Assembly: GCF_002007485.1 (NCBI RefSeq)
Contig: NZ_CP015820.1
Coordinates: 496,001-560,000, forward strand
Reading direction: 5' to 3'
Source of the DNA: Ditibartonella apihabitans
GTDB lineage: Bacteria > Pseudomonadota > Alphaproteobacteria > Rhizobiales > Rhizobiaceae
Length of the DNA stretch: 64,000 bases
The translations under genes and the position numbers were made by a program. The notes beneath the pieces are model-generated. The model saw only the letters and a program-made list of their open reading frames with translations. It was not told the origin of the DNA and did not search any database. Below are positions 7,880 through 16,374 of this stretch, in pieces (positions within the stretch are counted from its first letter, which is position 1; every line of letters starts with the position of its first letter).

Positions 7880-8818
7880 TTATTTCAATTCGGTCGCAAA
7901 ACTGTCAAGCGGATATTCTTTTTTGACAATGCCTTTTTTATAAAGATAGACGCCGTAAGAAATATATTTTTCTTTGTCGAGGTGGAGCGGATTTTCGCTG
8001 AATAACGGAACCGTTTCCATCCATATCTTTTTATTGAGATCGGTATCGAGTTCCTTATATTTTTTCGCAAAATTGTCCCATGTTTCTTCCGGGTGAGCCT
8101 TCAGGTATTGCTGGCCTTCATGAACGGCTTCAAGGAATTTTTTATAAGCGTCTTGTTTTTGGAGGTCTTTTTTGGCAACAAAAATCAGTTCGTCATAAGG
8201 GGGAATACCATAGTCCTCAACCTTCATAATAACAGGTTCTACGCCCTGTTCGCGTATTTCATTACCCTCCACATTGCGATAACCACCAATGACAGCATCA
8301 ACCTGTTTTGACATCAGCCCGCTTACGAGGTTGAAATTGACGTTAATAAGCTCGACATCCTTTATCGTCAGCCCCTGATTTTCCAACATGGTCCCCAAGA
8401 TCACCGGTTCGATACTGCTCACAGAAAAACCGACTTTTTTGCCTTTGAGATCGGCCGGTGTTTTAATCCCGCTATCGGGGAGCGCCAAAACGGTATTGAG
8501 CGGCGTTTCTATGAGTGTTCCTATGCGTGTGAGCGGCAAGTCTTCATCCATGAACACATAGAGCTGTTCTTGATAGGATAAAGCAATATCGGCTTTGTCG
8601 GATGCAACCAGACGCGGTCCGATATTGGGGTCGGAGGGGGTGACGATTTCGACATCAAGTCCGCGTTTTTCAAAACTGCCAATCTGTTCGGCAACAATTA
8701 AAGGTGCATGATCGGGATTAAGATACCAGTCAAGAACAACTGTAAGTTTATCATTTGCTTTGGCACCGAAAACGCCGAGAAAAATGATGAGGATCGAAAA
8801 GAATATTTTTTTAAACAC
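7880..8818 (-). CDS. thiY: ThiY-like pyrimidine-precursor binding protein (NMT1/THI5 family)
   Basis: This is a periplasmic substrate-binding protein of an ABC importer. The start is taken as the GTG at 8818, preceded by GGAGG at ideal spacing; this gives an N-terminal hydrophobic signal peptide (VFKKIFFSILIIFLGVFG then AKAND). The mature start LTVVLDWYLNPDHAPL is characteristic of the THI5/NMT1 fold that binds thiamine pyrimidine precursors such as formylaminopyrimidine. It lies last in a thiZ-thiX-thiY minus-strand operon with 31 nt to thiX. No TPP riboswitch is seen upstream of the operon, so regulation by thiamine is unproven and a different pyrimidine-like ligand is possible. Confidence 0.85.
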   Translation of the reverse strand: MFKKIFFSILIIFLGVFGAKANDKLTVVLDWYLNPDHAPLIVAEQIGSFEKRGLDVEIVTPSDPNIGPRLVASDKADIALSYQEQLYVFMDEDLPLTRIGTLIETPLNTVLALPDSGIKTPADLKGKKVGFSVSSIEPVILGTMLENQGLTIKDVELINVNFNLVSGLMSKQVDAVIGGYRNVEGNEIREQGVEPVIMKVEDYGIPPYDELIFVAKKDLQKQDAYKKFLEAVHEGQQYLKAHPEETWDNFAKKYKELDTDLNKKIWMETVPLFSENPLHLDKEKYISYGVYLYKKGIVKKEYPLDSFATELK

Positions 8819-8849
8819 GTTTCCTCCGGAAATATAATGAAAAGAAAAA

Positions 8850-9626
8850 TCAATTTTGTTCAGATTTTTTATCCCAGTAGATAACATATTTCAATATGAT
8901 ATCGGTGATATACCATAAAATCATTGCAATAACAGAAAGTATAAATATTGCGGCAAAACATGTCGGCGTCTGCATGCGGGCATTGGCGTTCAACATGATA
9001 TAGCCGAGCCCGCCGGAAGACCCCACCCATTCGCCGATAATTGCACCAATCGGGGCAATGGCGGCAGCAACACGCACACCGGAACCAAGTGCTGGCAGCG
9101 CTGCCACAAGCCTGATATGGACAAGTTGCGACAAGGGAGATGCTCCCATAGTTTTTGCAAGATCAAGGTACCCTTCGTTCGTTCTCCGTAAACCGTCAAA
9201 AAAGGCTGTTGTGACAGGGAAAAATATAACCAGTATTGCGGCGATGATTTTCGAGAGGATGCCATAGCCGAACCAGAGAACCAGAATGGGGGCAAGGGCG
9301 AAAACCGGTATTGACTGGCTTACAATGAGAACCGGCATTAGCCATTTTTGCAATGTCTTGGAAAACATTAAAAGAAGCGCCAGAGCAGCACCGGACAAAA
9401 TTCCCAATACAAAACCGATGACAATTTCGACAATTGTAATCAAAGAATTTTCCAGAAGATATTGCCGTCCATTCCAAAGTGATTGTGCAACAACAAGGGG
9501 CGAGGGCAATATGTATTTTTTGAGATCGAAAATAATGGCAACAGCCCACCATAACGCGAGGATGCCAAAGAAAACCACAAGACCATGAAGGAAAAATGCA
9601 AGTTTTTTATTGAAGCGGTTCGGCAA
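8850..9626 (-). CDS. thiX: ABC transporter permease, ThiX-like
   Basis: This 258-residue inner-membrane permease has about six hydrophobic segments and the BPD-transport signature EAA-like loop around residues 160-185 (segment GASPLSQLVHIRLVAALPAL). It matches the SsuC/TauC/ThiX group that pairs with NMT1-type binding proteins. The single-base gap to thiZ and 31 nt to thiY support one transcript and one transporter. Confidence 0.88.
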   Translation of the reverse strand: MPNRFNKKLAFFLHGLVVFFGILALWWAVAIIFDLKKYILPSPLVVAQSLWNGRQYLLENSLITIVEIVIGFVLGILSGAALALLLMFSKTLQKWLMPVLIVSQSIPVFALAPILVLWFGYGILSKIIAAILVIFFPVTTAFFDGLRRTNEGYLDLAKTMGASPLSQLVHIRLVAALPALGSGVRVAAAIAPIGAIIGEWVGSSGGLGYIMLNANARMQTPTCFAAIFILSVIAMILWYITDIILKYVIYWDKKSEQN

Positions 9627-9627
9627 A

Positions 9628-10362
9628 CTATATCCCCTTTAAAAAATGCATCAATTCGGTTTCGCTCTTTATGCGGTTTTTATCATCATAATTTCGGGGG
9701 GCTGTTCCCTCGACAAGGATAGCGGGCAGGAAAATTGCCGGTTGACCTTTAAGAACCAGTATACGCCGACATAATCGTGCAGCTTCGGATGGATCATGGG
9801 TAACAAGCAATACAGTTTTAGTTTTAAGAAGATCAAATGCAAGTTCCTGTATGGTGGCGCGGGTAACCGCATCAAGCGCCGAAAAAGGCTCGTCCATCAA
9901 TACAACGGGTTTGTCTTCATATAATGTACGGGCAATAGCCACTCTTTGGCGCATACCGCCCGATAAAGTTTCGGGAAGCTGCTCTTTGACCGATAAAAGA
10001 CCGACCTTTTCCAGTAGTTCTTCGGCTTTTTTGTAGTCTTTCTTCTCATGGCGCAGTCTTGCTCCAAGGCAAACATTCTCTATCACCTTGAGCCAGGGAA
10101 ATAGCAAATCCTGTTGCGCCATATAGGTTATACGACCATGAAGACTGTCACCGTCGGAACCTGAAATTTTTCCGCTATCGGGGCTAACTAGCCCGGCAAT
10201 GATTTTCAGAAGGGTGGTTTTGCCAATTCCGCTTTGCCCTAAAAGCCCGACAAATTCACCGGCAGGAATATCAAAATCCAGCGACCGGAAAACCGGTTTG
10301 CCTTCATAATCGAGAGAAATGTTTCGAGCTTTGATACCCAATAAGGGAAAAGAACTTGTCAT
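9628..10362 (-). CDS. thiZ: ABC transporter ATP-binding protein, ThiZ-like
   Basis: The 244-residue ATPase has Walker A GQSGIGKTT (about 39-47), the ABC signature LSGGMRQR, Walker B VVLMDEPFSALD and the switch histidine in LVTHDPSEA. It energises import with the ThiX-like permease. It is the first gene of the minus-strand operon; its promoter must lie in the 308-nt gap before the LysR gene. Confidence 0.9.
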   Translation of the reverse strand: MTSSFPLLGIKARNISLDYEGKPVFRSLDFDIPAGEFVGLLGQSGIGKTTLLKIIAGLVSPDSGKISGSDGDSLHGRITYMAQQDLLFPWLKVIENVCLGARLRHEKKDYKKAEELLEKVGLLSVKEQLPETLSGGMRQRVAIARTLYEDKPVVLMDEPFSALDAVTRATIQELAFDLLKTKTVLLVTHDPSEAARLCRRILVLKGQPAIFLPAILVEGTAPRNYDDKNRIKSETELMHFLKGI

Positions 10363-10670
10363 TGATGAATGATCCTGAAATTAAGCTGTTCCGGCATTAT
10401 TGAAATTCGGGTAACAAGCAATTTTTTACTGTTACCGGCAAAGCAGTTCAAAGCAAAAAGGCGGTTTCTTCTCCATGAGATGAAGTGGTTATAAGGCTCG
10501 CGAAGAACATGGCCTGTTAGGCTCTGCTAATCAAGCTATTTTTAAATCAACAAGAAATATCTGACAGAAAATATGTCGGGATGGTTCAAGCTGTTCAACA
10601 AAGATCGCTTGACGACAAAATGAAAACGGGCACGTCAAATAGAATAGATAATAGTTTTCAGGTTGGAAAA
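10363..10670. other. Intergenic region, thiZ promoter side and LysR 3' side
   Basis: The stretch contains an inverted repeat GGTAACA (10410-10416) / TGTTACC (10430-10436) about 50-75 bp before the thiZ start, a possible operator. I looked for THI-box (TPP riboswitch) core sequence on the minus strand and did not see it. No convincing small gene; the 63-codon frame at 10581-10772 (+) is antisense to the LysR gene end. Confidence 0.4.
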
Positions 10671-11570
10671 TTATTCGGGTTCATGCCGCCTCAAGGCTTC
10701 AATGAACAATCGGAAAGCAATCGGATGATGACGACGATTGGGATAATAAAGATAATACCCGGGAAACGGTAAACAATATTTTTCAAGAACGCGGATGAGC
10801 CTCCCCTGTCTCATAAATTCCTCGACTTCCTGTTCGGGAATATAAGCAAGTCCGAATCCGTCAAGCGCAGCTTCAAGAATATGTGGATAGGTGTTGAAAA
10901 TGAGCTGTCCTTTCGGGCGCACATTGACCTCTCCATTTTCGTCATCAAGCTCCCACGGATAAAGTCCGCCGGATGTTGGAACCCGCAAATTAATGCAATT
11001 CTGCTCCATCAGATCGTGCAAGGTTTCAGGTTTTTTATGTGTTTCAAAATAACTCGGCGCCCCGACGATTGCCATTCGCATTGCTGGCCCAACCGGAAAG
11101 GCAATCATGTCTTTGGCGAGATGTTCACCAATACGAATACCCGCATCAAAACGTTCTTCGATAATATCGGTAAGACCATAATTGATATTAATCTCGACCT
11201 CGATCTTCGGATATTTCTGTAAAAAAGACCGCAATTTCGGCCGCAAAATATAGGAAGCGGGATAATCCACAGTAGTGATGCGGATTTTTCCTTTCGGCTC
11301 TTCGGCGGCATTGGTGATGAGATCAAGCTTCTCGTCCATTGTCTCGATGAGCGGCGAAAGCTCTTCTATCAGCCGCTCGCCTGCCGTTGTTGTGGAAACA
11401 TTGCGTGTTGTCCGTGTGAGAAGACGAATTCCCAATCGTTCTTCAAGACCACGCATGGCATGGCTTAAAGCCGATTGTGAGACACCCAGTTTGCTTGCCG
11501 CACGGGTAAAACTTTTTTCTCGTGCAACTACGAAAAAAGACATGAGATCATGGATGTTTTCTCTAAGCAT
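10671..11570 (-). CDS. LysR-family transcriptional regulator
   Basis: The 299-residue protein has the N-terminal helix-turn-helix (residues about 17-45; FTRAASKLGVSQSALSHAMR) and a C-terminal periplasmic-binding-like effector domain. It is divergent from the zinc alcohol dehydrogenase gene, the usual LysR arrangement for control of the adjacent gene, and a 17-bp palindrome with a T-N11-A core lies 57 bp before its start. The downstream set (ADH, CMD-family protein, DUF2255 protein) is the likely target. The effector is unknown. Confidence 0.92.
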   Translation of the reverse strand: MLRENIHDLMSFFVVAREKSFTRAASKLGVSQSALSHAMRGLEERLGIRLLTRTTRNVSTTTAGERLIEELSPLIETMDEKLDLITNAAEEPKGKIRITTVDYPASYILRPKLRSFLQKYPKIEVEININYGLTDIIEERFDAGIRIGEHLAKDMIAFPVGPAMRMAIVGAPSYFETHKKPETLHDLMEQNCINLRVPTSGGLYPWELDDENGEVNVRPKGQLIFNTYPHILEAALDGFGLAYIPEQEVEEFMRQGRLIRVLEKYCLPFPGYYLYYPNRRHHPIAFRLFIEALRRHEPE

Positions 11571-11626
11571 TTTTTTATGAGATAAAATCCGTTATTGAAA
11601 AAGATCTCCATTATATCACGTTTATT

Positions 11627-11643
11627 TATGAATTGAATTCATA
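11627..11643. promoter_or_regulatory. Candidate LysR operator in the lysR/adh divergent region
   Basis: TATGAATT-G-AATTCATA is a perfect 17-bp odd palindrome whose inner part (TGAATTGAATTCA) fits the T-N11-A LysR-box rule. It lies 57 bp from the LysR ATG and about 250 bp from the dehydrogenase ATG. The remaining part of the 324-bp gap (11571-11894) has no gene; it contains short loosely repeated GTCAT words (11746-11790) of unclear meaning. Confidence 0.55.
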
Positions 11644-11894
11644 GAGACATGCACAAATATTCTCTTATTTTATGAGCGTCATGGATTTTAAATAACAGGA
11701 TGAAGTAAGGCGTTAGTTCGTCAACTGGGTACGCTTTGAACGATTGTCATTGAGACCCGTCATTCGGGCATCACTCAGGCTTGTCATCCGGATTTAGATA
11801 AAATGCCAACGGCTTAAGGGCTCTTTGCGATGAACCGGCAAGGACCGGATTGACAGGGTGATAAATCCATTATGCCGGTTCGGGAGATTTGAAA

Positions 11895-13118
11895 ATGTGT
11901 GAAGCATGTGGAAATTCTAGCCATAAAAAACACGAAACTTTGCCGCGGCGCGAATTTTTGAAAGAAGGTGGCGCGTCTGTTCTTGCCGCCGGTGCACTGA
12001 TGGGAACAAGTACAGCTGCAAAGGCAGCCCCTTCGGAAGGCAAGATGGTTATTGGCAAGGAGCCTTTTGAAACCCGTGCCTATGCTGCAAAAAGTGCAAC
12101 ATCCGGTTTTTCGCCGATCACCATCACACGACGTGCTTTGAGACCGGACGACGTGCTTCTCGACATTCTTTATGTCGGCATTTGCCATTCCGATATTCAT
12201 GCTGTTCATTCGGACTGGAGCGCCGCCCATTATCCTATCGTGCCCGGTCATGAAATCGTCGGCCGTGTTCTGGCGGTTGGTTCAAAGGTTACGAAATTCA
12301 AAGTCGGCGATATTGGCGGGGTGGGCTGCATGGTGGATTCGTGCGGTACATGTGAAAATTGCCTTGATGACCGCGAACAAAACTGTCTGAACGGGACCAC
12401 CTTTACCTATGATTCACCCGACAAGATAAGCGGTGGTTATACTTTTGGCGGTTATAGCGACCGCGTGGTTGTAAACGAGCGTTTTGTTATTCATATTCCA
12501 GCCCAAGTGCATCTTGCTGCTTATGCGCCGCTTCTTTGTGCCGGTGTGACCACCTTTTCCCCCATGCGTCATTGGAAATTACAAAAAGATCAGAAAATCG
12601 CAATTGTCGGCCTTGGTGGTCTTGGCCATATGGCATTGAAACTTGCCCATTCCATGCGTGCCGATGTCACGGTATTCACGACAACGGAAGGTAAGATTGC
12701 CGATGCCAAACGTTTGGGCGCAAATGCTGCATTTTTGTGGAGTGACGAAAAAGCTTTCGAGCGCCTTGCCAATCATTTCGATTTGATGATCTCGACAGTG
12801 CCGGTTTCATATCCGATGCAGCCTTTCATGAATATGCTCAAACTTGACGCGACACTCGTTAATGTTGGTGCGCTTGGAGAATTGACAGGCGGTTTGAGTG
12901 GTATGGCCAATGGCTTTGGCCGGAAAAGTCTTGCCGGTTCGATGATTGGCGGCATTGCCGAAACACAGGAAGTGATTGATTATTGTGCGGCACGTCATAT
13001 CGAGGCCGATATAGAACTTATCAAACCCGACGAAATTGATCGCGCTTATGAACGGGTTATGGCCAAAGATGTTCGCTACCGGTTTGTTATCGACTTTGCG
13101 TCAGGTAAGTCCGCTTGA
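11895..13118 (+). CDS. Zinc-dependent alcohol dehydrogenase (CAD/YahK type) with N-terminal Tat-like signal
   Basis: The start at ATG 11895 has GGGAG 8 nt upstream; an in-frame TTG at 11889 is less likely. The first 45 residues hold a twin-arginine motif (PRREFLKEGG) followed by a small-residue hydrophobic stretch and an AKA cleavage-like site. Then comes a standard MDR alcohol dehydrogenase: catalytic zinc cysteine in GICHSD, GHE motif, structural-zinc cysteines (CGTCENC then C), and Rossmann glycines GLGGLG. It should interconvert an aldehyde and an alcohol with NADP(H). Such enzymes are usually cytosolic, so the export signal is odd: NAD(P)H would not be available in the periplasm unless cofactor is bound before export. 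First gene of a unit with the CMD and DUF2255 genes. Confidence 0.9.
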   Translation: MCEACGNSSHKKHETLPRREFLKEGGASVLAAGALMGTSTAAKAAPSEGKMVIGKEPFETRAYAAKSATSGFSPITITRRALRPDDVLLDILYVGICHSDIHAVHSDWSAAHYPIVPGHEIVGRVLAVGSKVTKFKVGDIGGVGCMVDSCGTCENCLDDREQNCLNGTTFTYDSPDKISGGYTFGGYSDRVVVNERFVIHIPAQVHLAAYAPLLCAGVTTFSPMRHWKLQKDQKIAIVGLGGLGHMALKLAHSMRADVTVFTTTEGKIADAKRLGANAAFLWSDEKAFERLANHFDLMISTVPVSYPMQPFMNMLKLDATLVNVGALGELTGGLSGMANGFGRKSLAGSMIGGIAETQEVIDYCAARHIEADIELIKPDEIDRAYERVMAKDVRYRFVIDFASGKSA

Positions 13119-13228
13119 AATCGGCGTTAAATCTTCATTGACGACGTTTTTTTGAGGCGGGTTTAATTTCTGCCAGCACGCTAACTTATTTTTCACAAAA
13201 CAGTTTTGCAAAATTACAGGAAAAAACA

Positions 13229-13852
13229 ATGTTGACACTTAAACAAAAAAGACTTGTTCCTGTTGCCGCTTTTGCAACCGAAGGAAATATTGATGGGTTA
13301 AGAAATGCTTTGACGCAAGCACTTGATGACAAGGTTGCGATCAACGCAATCAAAGAAGTTCTGGTTCAGACTTATGCTTATGCTGGGTTCCCGAGAAGTC
13401 TGAATGCACTTTCCGCGTTTATGGATGTGGTCAATAAAAGACATAACGCGGGTAAAAAAGATGAACAAGGCAGAGATGCCTCGCCCGTCCAAACAGATAA
13501 AACAATGTTGAAGGTAGGAACCGGAATCCAGACAAAACTGGTCGGTCAACCGGTGACAGGCCCGCTTTTTGAATTTGCTCCCGCAATTGACCAGTTTTTG
13601 AAAAGTCACCTTTTTGGCGATATTTTTGTGCGTGACAATCTTGATTATAAAACAAGAGAAGTTGCTACAATTGCTATGCTTGCGGCACTTCAAGGCGCGC
13701 AGTCGCAATTGAAATCACATTATCAGATGGGAACGAACACCGGCCTTGAAAAAAAGGATTTGCAGGAAATTGTTACCATTCTTGAAGAGAAGGTTTGTCC
13801 GGAAGTTGGAAAACATGCAAGCGAAGTGCTTGATAGCTTTCTGAATGGTTGA
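13229..13852 (+). CDS. Carboxymuconolactone decarboxylase (CMD/AhpD-fold) family protein
   Basis: The 207-residue, mostly helical protein carries two AhpD-like segments: one near residues 45-70 (VLVQTYAYAGFPRSLNAL) and one near 130-170 (YKTREVATIAMLAALQGAQSQLKSH). The usual CxxC redox pair is absent from both, so peroxidase activity of the AhpD kind is unlikely; this matches the stand-alone CMD-like proteins often found beside oxidoreductases. It follows the dehydrogenase by 110 nt with its own ribosome-binding site (AGGA) and precedes the DUF2255 gene by 46 nt. The function is probably tied to the neighbouring dehydrogenase. Confidence 0.85.
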   Translation: MLTLKQKRLVPVAAFATEGNIDGLRNALTQALDDKVAINAIKEVLVQTYAYAGFPRSLNALSAFMDVVNKRHNAGKKDEQGRDASPVQTDKTMLKVGTGIQTKLVGQPVTGPLFEFAPAIDQFLKSHLFGDIFVRDNLDYKTREVATIAMLAALQGAQSQLKSHYQMGTNTGLEKKDLQEIVTILEEKVCPEVGKHASEVLDSFLNG

Positions 13853-13898
13853 ACTTTTTGATGGAAGTGTTTTTCAAGAGGCTGAATGAGGCTGAATA

Positions 13899-14273
13899 AT
13901 GAGTGAATGGACAAAGAGCGAGGTTGCGGCAATTGATGCAGCCGATGATCTCAAAATGGCTCCCTACCATGAGGATTTAAAGACAACGGGTACACCTGTG
14001 TGGATATGGGAAGTGGTTGTTGATGGCGACCTTTATGTGCGTGCCTATAGCGGCACGTCCTCGCGCTGGTATCAGGCTGCAATCAAACAAAAAAGCGGGA
14101 AAATTATTGTGGCCGGAAAGATGGAAGCGGTTCATTACGAAGCTGTCAAAGATCCGGCGGTTCTCAATCAAATTGATGAGGCTTATCACAAAAAATATGA
14201 TCCAAGCCCCTATGTCGGACCAATGGTGGGCGAGAGAGCGAAAGCCGCAACAATCAAAATCATAAAAGCCTGA
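13899..14273 (+). CDS. DUF2255-family small protein
   Basis: The 124-residue soluble protein has the pattern of the DUF2255 family (WIWEVVVDGDLYVRAYSG followed by SRWYQAA), a small beta-barrel-like domain of unknown role that often accompanies oxidoreductases and could bind a flavin or nitroreductase-type substrate. It is last in the ADH-CMD unit and followed by a strong terminator. A short duplication (GAGGCTGAAT twice) lies just before its ATG. Confidence 0.8.
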   Translation: MSEWTKSEVAAIDAADDLKMAPYHEDLKTTGTPVWIWEVVVDGDLYVRAYSGTSSRWYQAAIKQKSGKIIVAGKMEAVHYEAVKDPAVLNQIDEAYHKKYDPSPYVGPMVGERAKAATIKIIKA

Positions 14274-14325
14274 TGGGTCATTGTTGGTTATCGTTTTTCA
14301 AAACAGCAAAATGAAAGTTTTACAT

Positions 14326-14361
14326 AAAAGGCCGACAGTTTCCTAACTGCCGGCCTTTTTT
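14326..14361. terminator. Bidirectional rho-independent terminator
   Basis: The stem AAAAGGCCGACAGTT pairs with AACTGCCGGCCTTTT (one mismatch) around a 4-nt loop, with T-runs in both directions. It separates the DUF2255 gene from the convergent metallo-hydrolase gene. Confidence 0.88.
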
Positions 14362-14446
14362 AATAGCATTTTAAAAGGGGCGCACAGACTTGACTTGAAA
14401 ATATGAAAGCCGGTAGCGCTTTTTCACTTTTTCATTGGCAAGTGGC

Positions 14447-15229
14447 TCAGAATTCGAGTTTGTCACCTTCAAGCGGAATAATAACCGATTGGCCAATACC
14501 TGCTTTATCAACATAAGAACGAAGTTCTTTCCGGCTTAAAACAGCATGGTTGCAGGCTTCCATATGGATAGCAACGAGCTTTGATTGTGGCGCGATCTTA
14601 TGGGCGTGAACCACGTCCTCCTTGCCCATAATAATGGAACCGAAGCCTTGAAGCTGTGCGTCACCTGCATGAAGAACAATAACTTCCGGCTTATAGTGTT
14701 TTAAATTATCCTCGACAGCGTCAATCCATATTGTATCGCCTGCAAAATAAAGCGTTGGTTCATTTGGTGCTTCAAATATAAAACCGGTGGCATGGCCTAG
14801 GACTTCGCCAACCTCATGGTTTTTGAAAGCTTCATTGCTTCCGTGCTGGCATAAAGTTTTGGTTACATGAATGCCGTTTTCATAATCGAGTTTTTGCGGC
14901 AGAACGGCGAGATTTTTGAAACCTTGGCTCTCAAGAAATTCTTTATCCTTTTCATTCTGGACGAATATTTTTTGTTCTTTGTCTATAAGTCCTGTTGCAA
15001 CCTCGTCCCAATGATCGGGATGGGTATGACTTAAAAAAATGGCATCCACATTTTTGATAATGTCTTTGGCTTCAAAAGGCAGTTCAACACGCGGGAACCG
15101 CCGCTCGCTATGAACTGTACCGGGAAGTCCGGGGTAACGGTCTTTTTCTGCCAGCATCGGATCAATAAGAATGTGTTTTCCGGCGTAATCAAGAATAACC
15201 GTTGCGTTACGAATGAATGTGAATTTCAT
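14447..15229 (-). CDS. Metallo-beta-lactamase-fold hydrolase
   Basis: The 260-residue protein contains the dinuclear metal signature H68-T-H70-P-D72-H73 and later metal ligands around YFAGDT (D) and VAIHMEA (H). It lacks a signal peptide, so it acts in the cytoplasm. The family includes lactonases and phosphodiesterases of the UlaG/YtnP kind; substrate unknown. The start has GAAGAGG upstream. It is a single gene between a terminator and the divergent-direction operon end, convergent with the ADH unit. Confidence 0.88.
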   Translation of the reverse strand: MKFTFIRNATVILDYAGKHILIDPMLAEKDRYPGLPGTVHSERRFPRVELPFEAKDIIKNVDAIFLSHTHPDHWDEVATGLIDKEQKIFVQNEKDKEFLESQGFKNLAVLPQKLDYENGIHVTKTLCQHGSNEAFKNHEVGEVLGHATGFIFEAPNEPTLYFAGDTIWIDAVEDNLKHYKPEVIVLHAGDAQLQGFGSIIMGKEDVVHAHKIAPQSKLVAIHMEACNHAVLSRKELRSYVDKAGIGQSVIIPLEGDKLEF

Positions 15230-15362
15230 GGTTAAAACCTCTTCAATTTCTTGAAGTTTATGTAATCATGCTTTTTCTGAATAAAAACTGGCCTGATGGT
15301 CAAAAGGCATTCATATCGGGCCAAAATTTAGCGGAGTTTTTTTGGCGAAATAAAACGATTGG

Positions 15363-16370
15363 TTAAATTGAAAACGTCTGGCGCCATTTGGTAGGTGTGA
15401 CCTGAAATGCATCAATAAAGCTGCGACGGAATGATTGGGTAGAGACAAATCCGGCAAGTTGCGCAATTTCCTCGATGGAAAGTTTTGTTGTTTCCAATGC
15501 GCGTCTCGAAAAATGCAGCCTTTCATGAGTAAGCCATTCCATTGGTGAACGGCCGGTTGCCTGATGAAAACGGCGGGTGAATGTGCGTCGGCTCATACCG
15601 ACATTCTTGGCCATATTGTCAAGAGAATAGGGAGAGGCGAGGTTTTTTCTGATTGTTTCAAGCAGTGAATTTATGCGCTGGTCGCTTGTCGATATTGGAA
15701 CAGGGGTAGCAAGATATTGGGCTTGGCCACCTTCGCGGTGCGGTGGTGTGACAATCATCCGTGCGGCATGATTGGCAACAACGCCACCATAATTTTTTCG
15801 AATAAGGTGAAGACAACAATCAATACCCGCCGCAGTGCCGGCAGATGTGATGATATTACCATCTTCGACATAAAGGGCATTAAAATCGACTTCCGTATCA
15901 GGAAACTGTTCGGCAAACTGTTTTTCATAGGCCCAGTGCGTTGCAGCTCTTTTCCCCTTCAAAAGCCCGCTAAAGGCGAGAACATAAGTGCCAAGACATA
16001 GCCCCATAATGGTTTTATTTTTTCGCGCTTCATTGTTAAGATGTGTCTTAAGGTCTGAAGAGATCGGTTGTTCAGGATCCGGCCAATAAGGAATGACGAT
16101 TATATCGGCGTCATCAAGGCTTTTAAGATCGTGGTCGACTTTTATCGAGAAAGTATCCTGACCTTCAACAATTCCGGTTTTTTCTGAAAACAGAATTGGC
16201 TTGTAATAAGTTTTGTCCGGCATGGCTGAACCGAAGGCCATGACCGGAACAGAAATGTGAAACGGGCTGAAATTTGCCATGACATAAATGGCTACAGTTT
16301 TCGGTGACCTGTTCAAAGTTACATTTTGACCGGCATCCATGTTGTGCAAGCTTTGTGATAGCCGGTCCAT
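15363..16370 (-). CDS. GlxA-type transcriptional regulator (DJ-1/PfpI domain + AraC HTH)
   Basis: The N-terminal half is a DJ-1/PfpI-like glutamine amidotransferase fold, with the nucleophile-elbow-like segment GLCLGTYVLAFSG near residue 130. The C-terminal 100 residues are an AraC double helix-turn-helix (NVGMSRRTFTRRFHQATG and the FVSTQSFRRSF segment). Such proteins sense a small metabolite and activate transcription. The ATG at 16370 is chosen; a TTG 21 nt upstream would overlap the aminotransferase gene. It is the last gene of the overlapping operon, 4 nt after the aminotransferase stop, so it may regulate the pathway encoded there. Confidence 0.85.
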   Translation of the reverse strand: MDRLSQSLHNMDAGQNVTLNRSPKTVAIYVMANFSPFHISVPVMAFGSAMPDKTYYKPILFSEKTGIVEGQDTFSIKVDHDLKSLDDADIIVIPYWPDPEQPISSDLKTHLNNEARKNKTIMGLCLGTYVLAFSGLLKGKRAATHWAYEKQFAEQFPDTEVDFNALYVEDGNIITSAGTAAGIDCCLHLIRKNYGGVVANHAARMIVTPPHREGGQAQYLATPVPISTSDQRINSLLETIRKNLASPYSLDNMAKNVGMSRRTFTRRFHQATGRSPMEWLTHERLHFSRRALETTKLSIEEIAQLAGFVSTQSFRRSFIDAFQVTPTKWRQTFSI

Positions 16371-16374
16371 TTTT

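Noticed and set aside
10363-10670. Possible TPP riboswitch before the thiZ-thiX-thiY operon
   Set aside because: The conserved THI-box core was looked for on the minus strand and not found.
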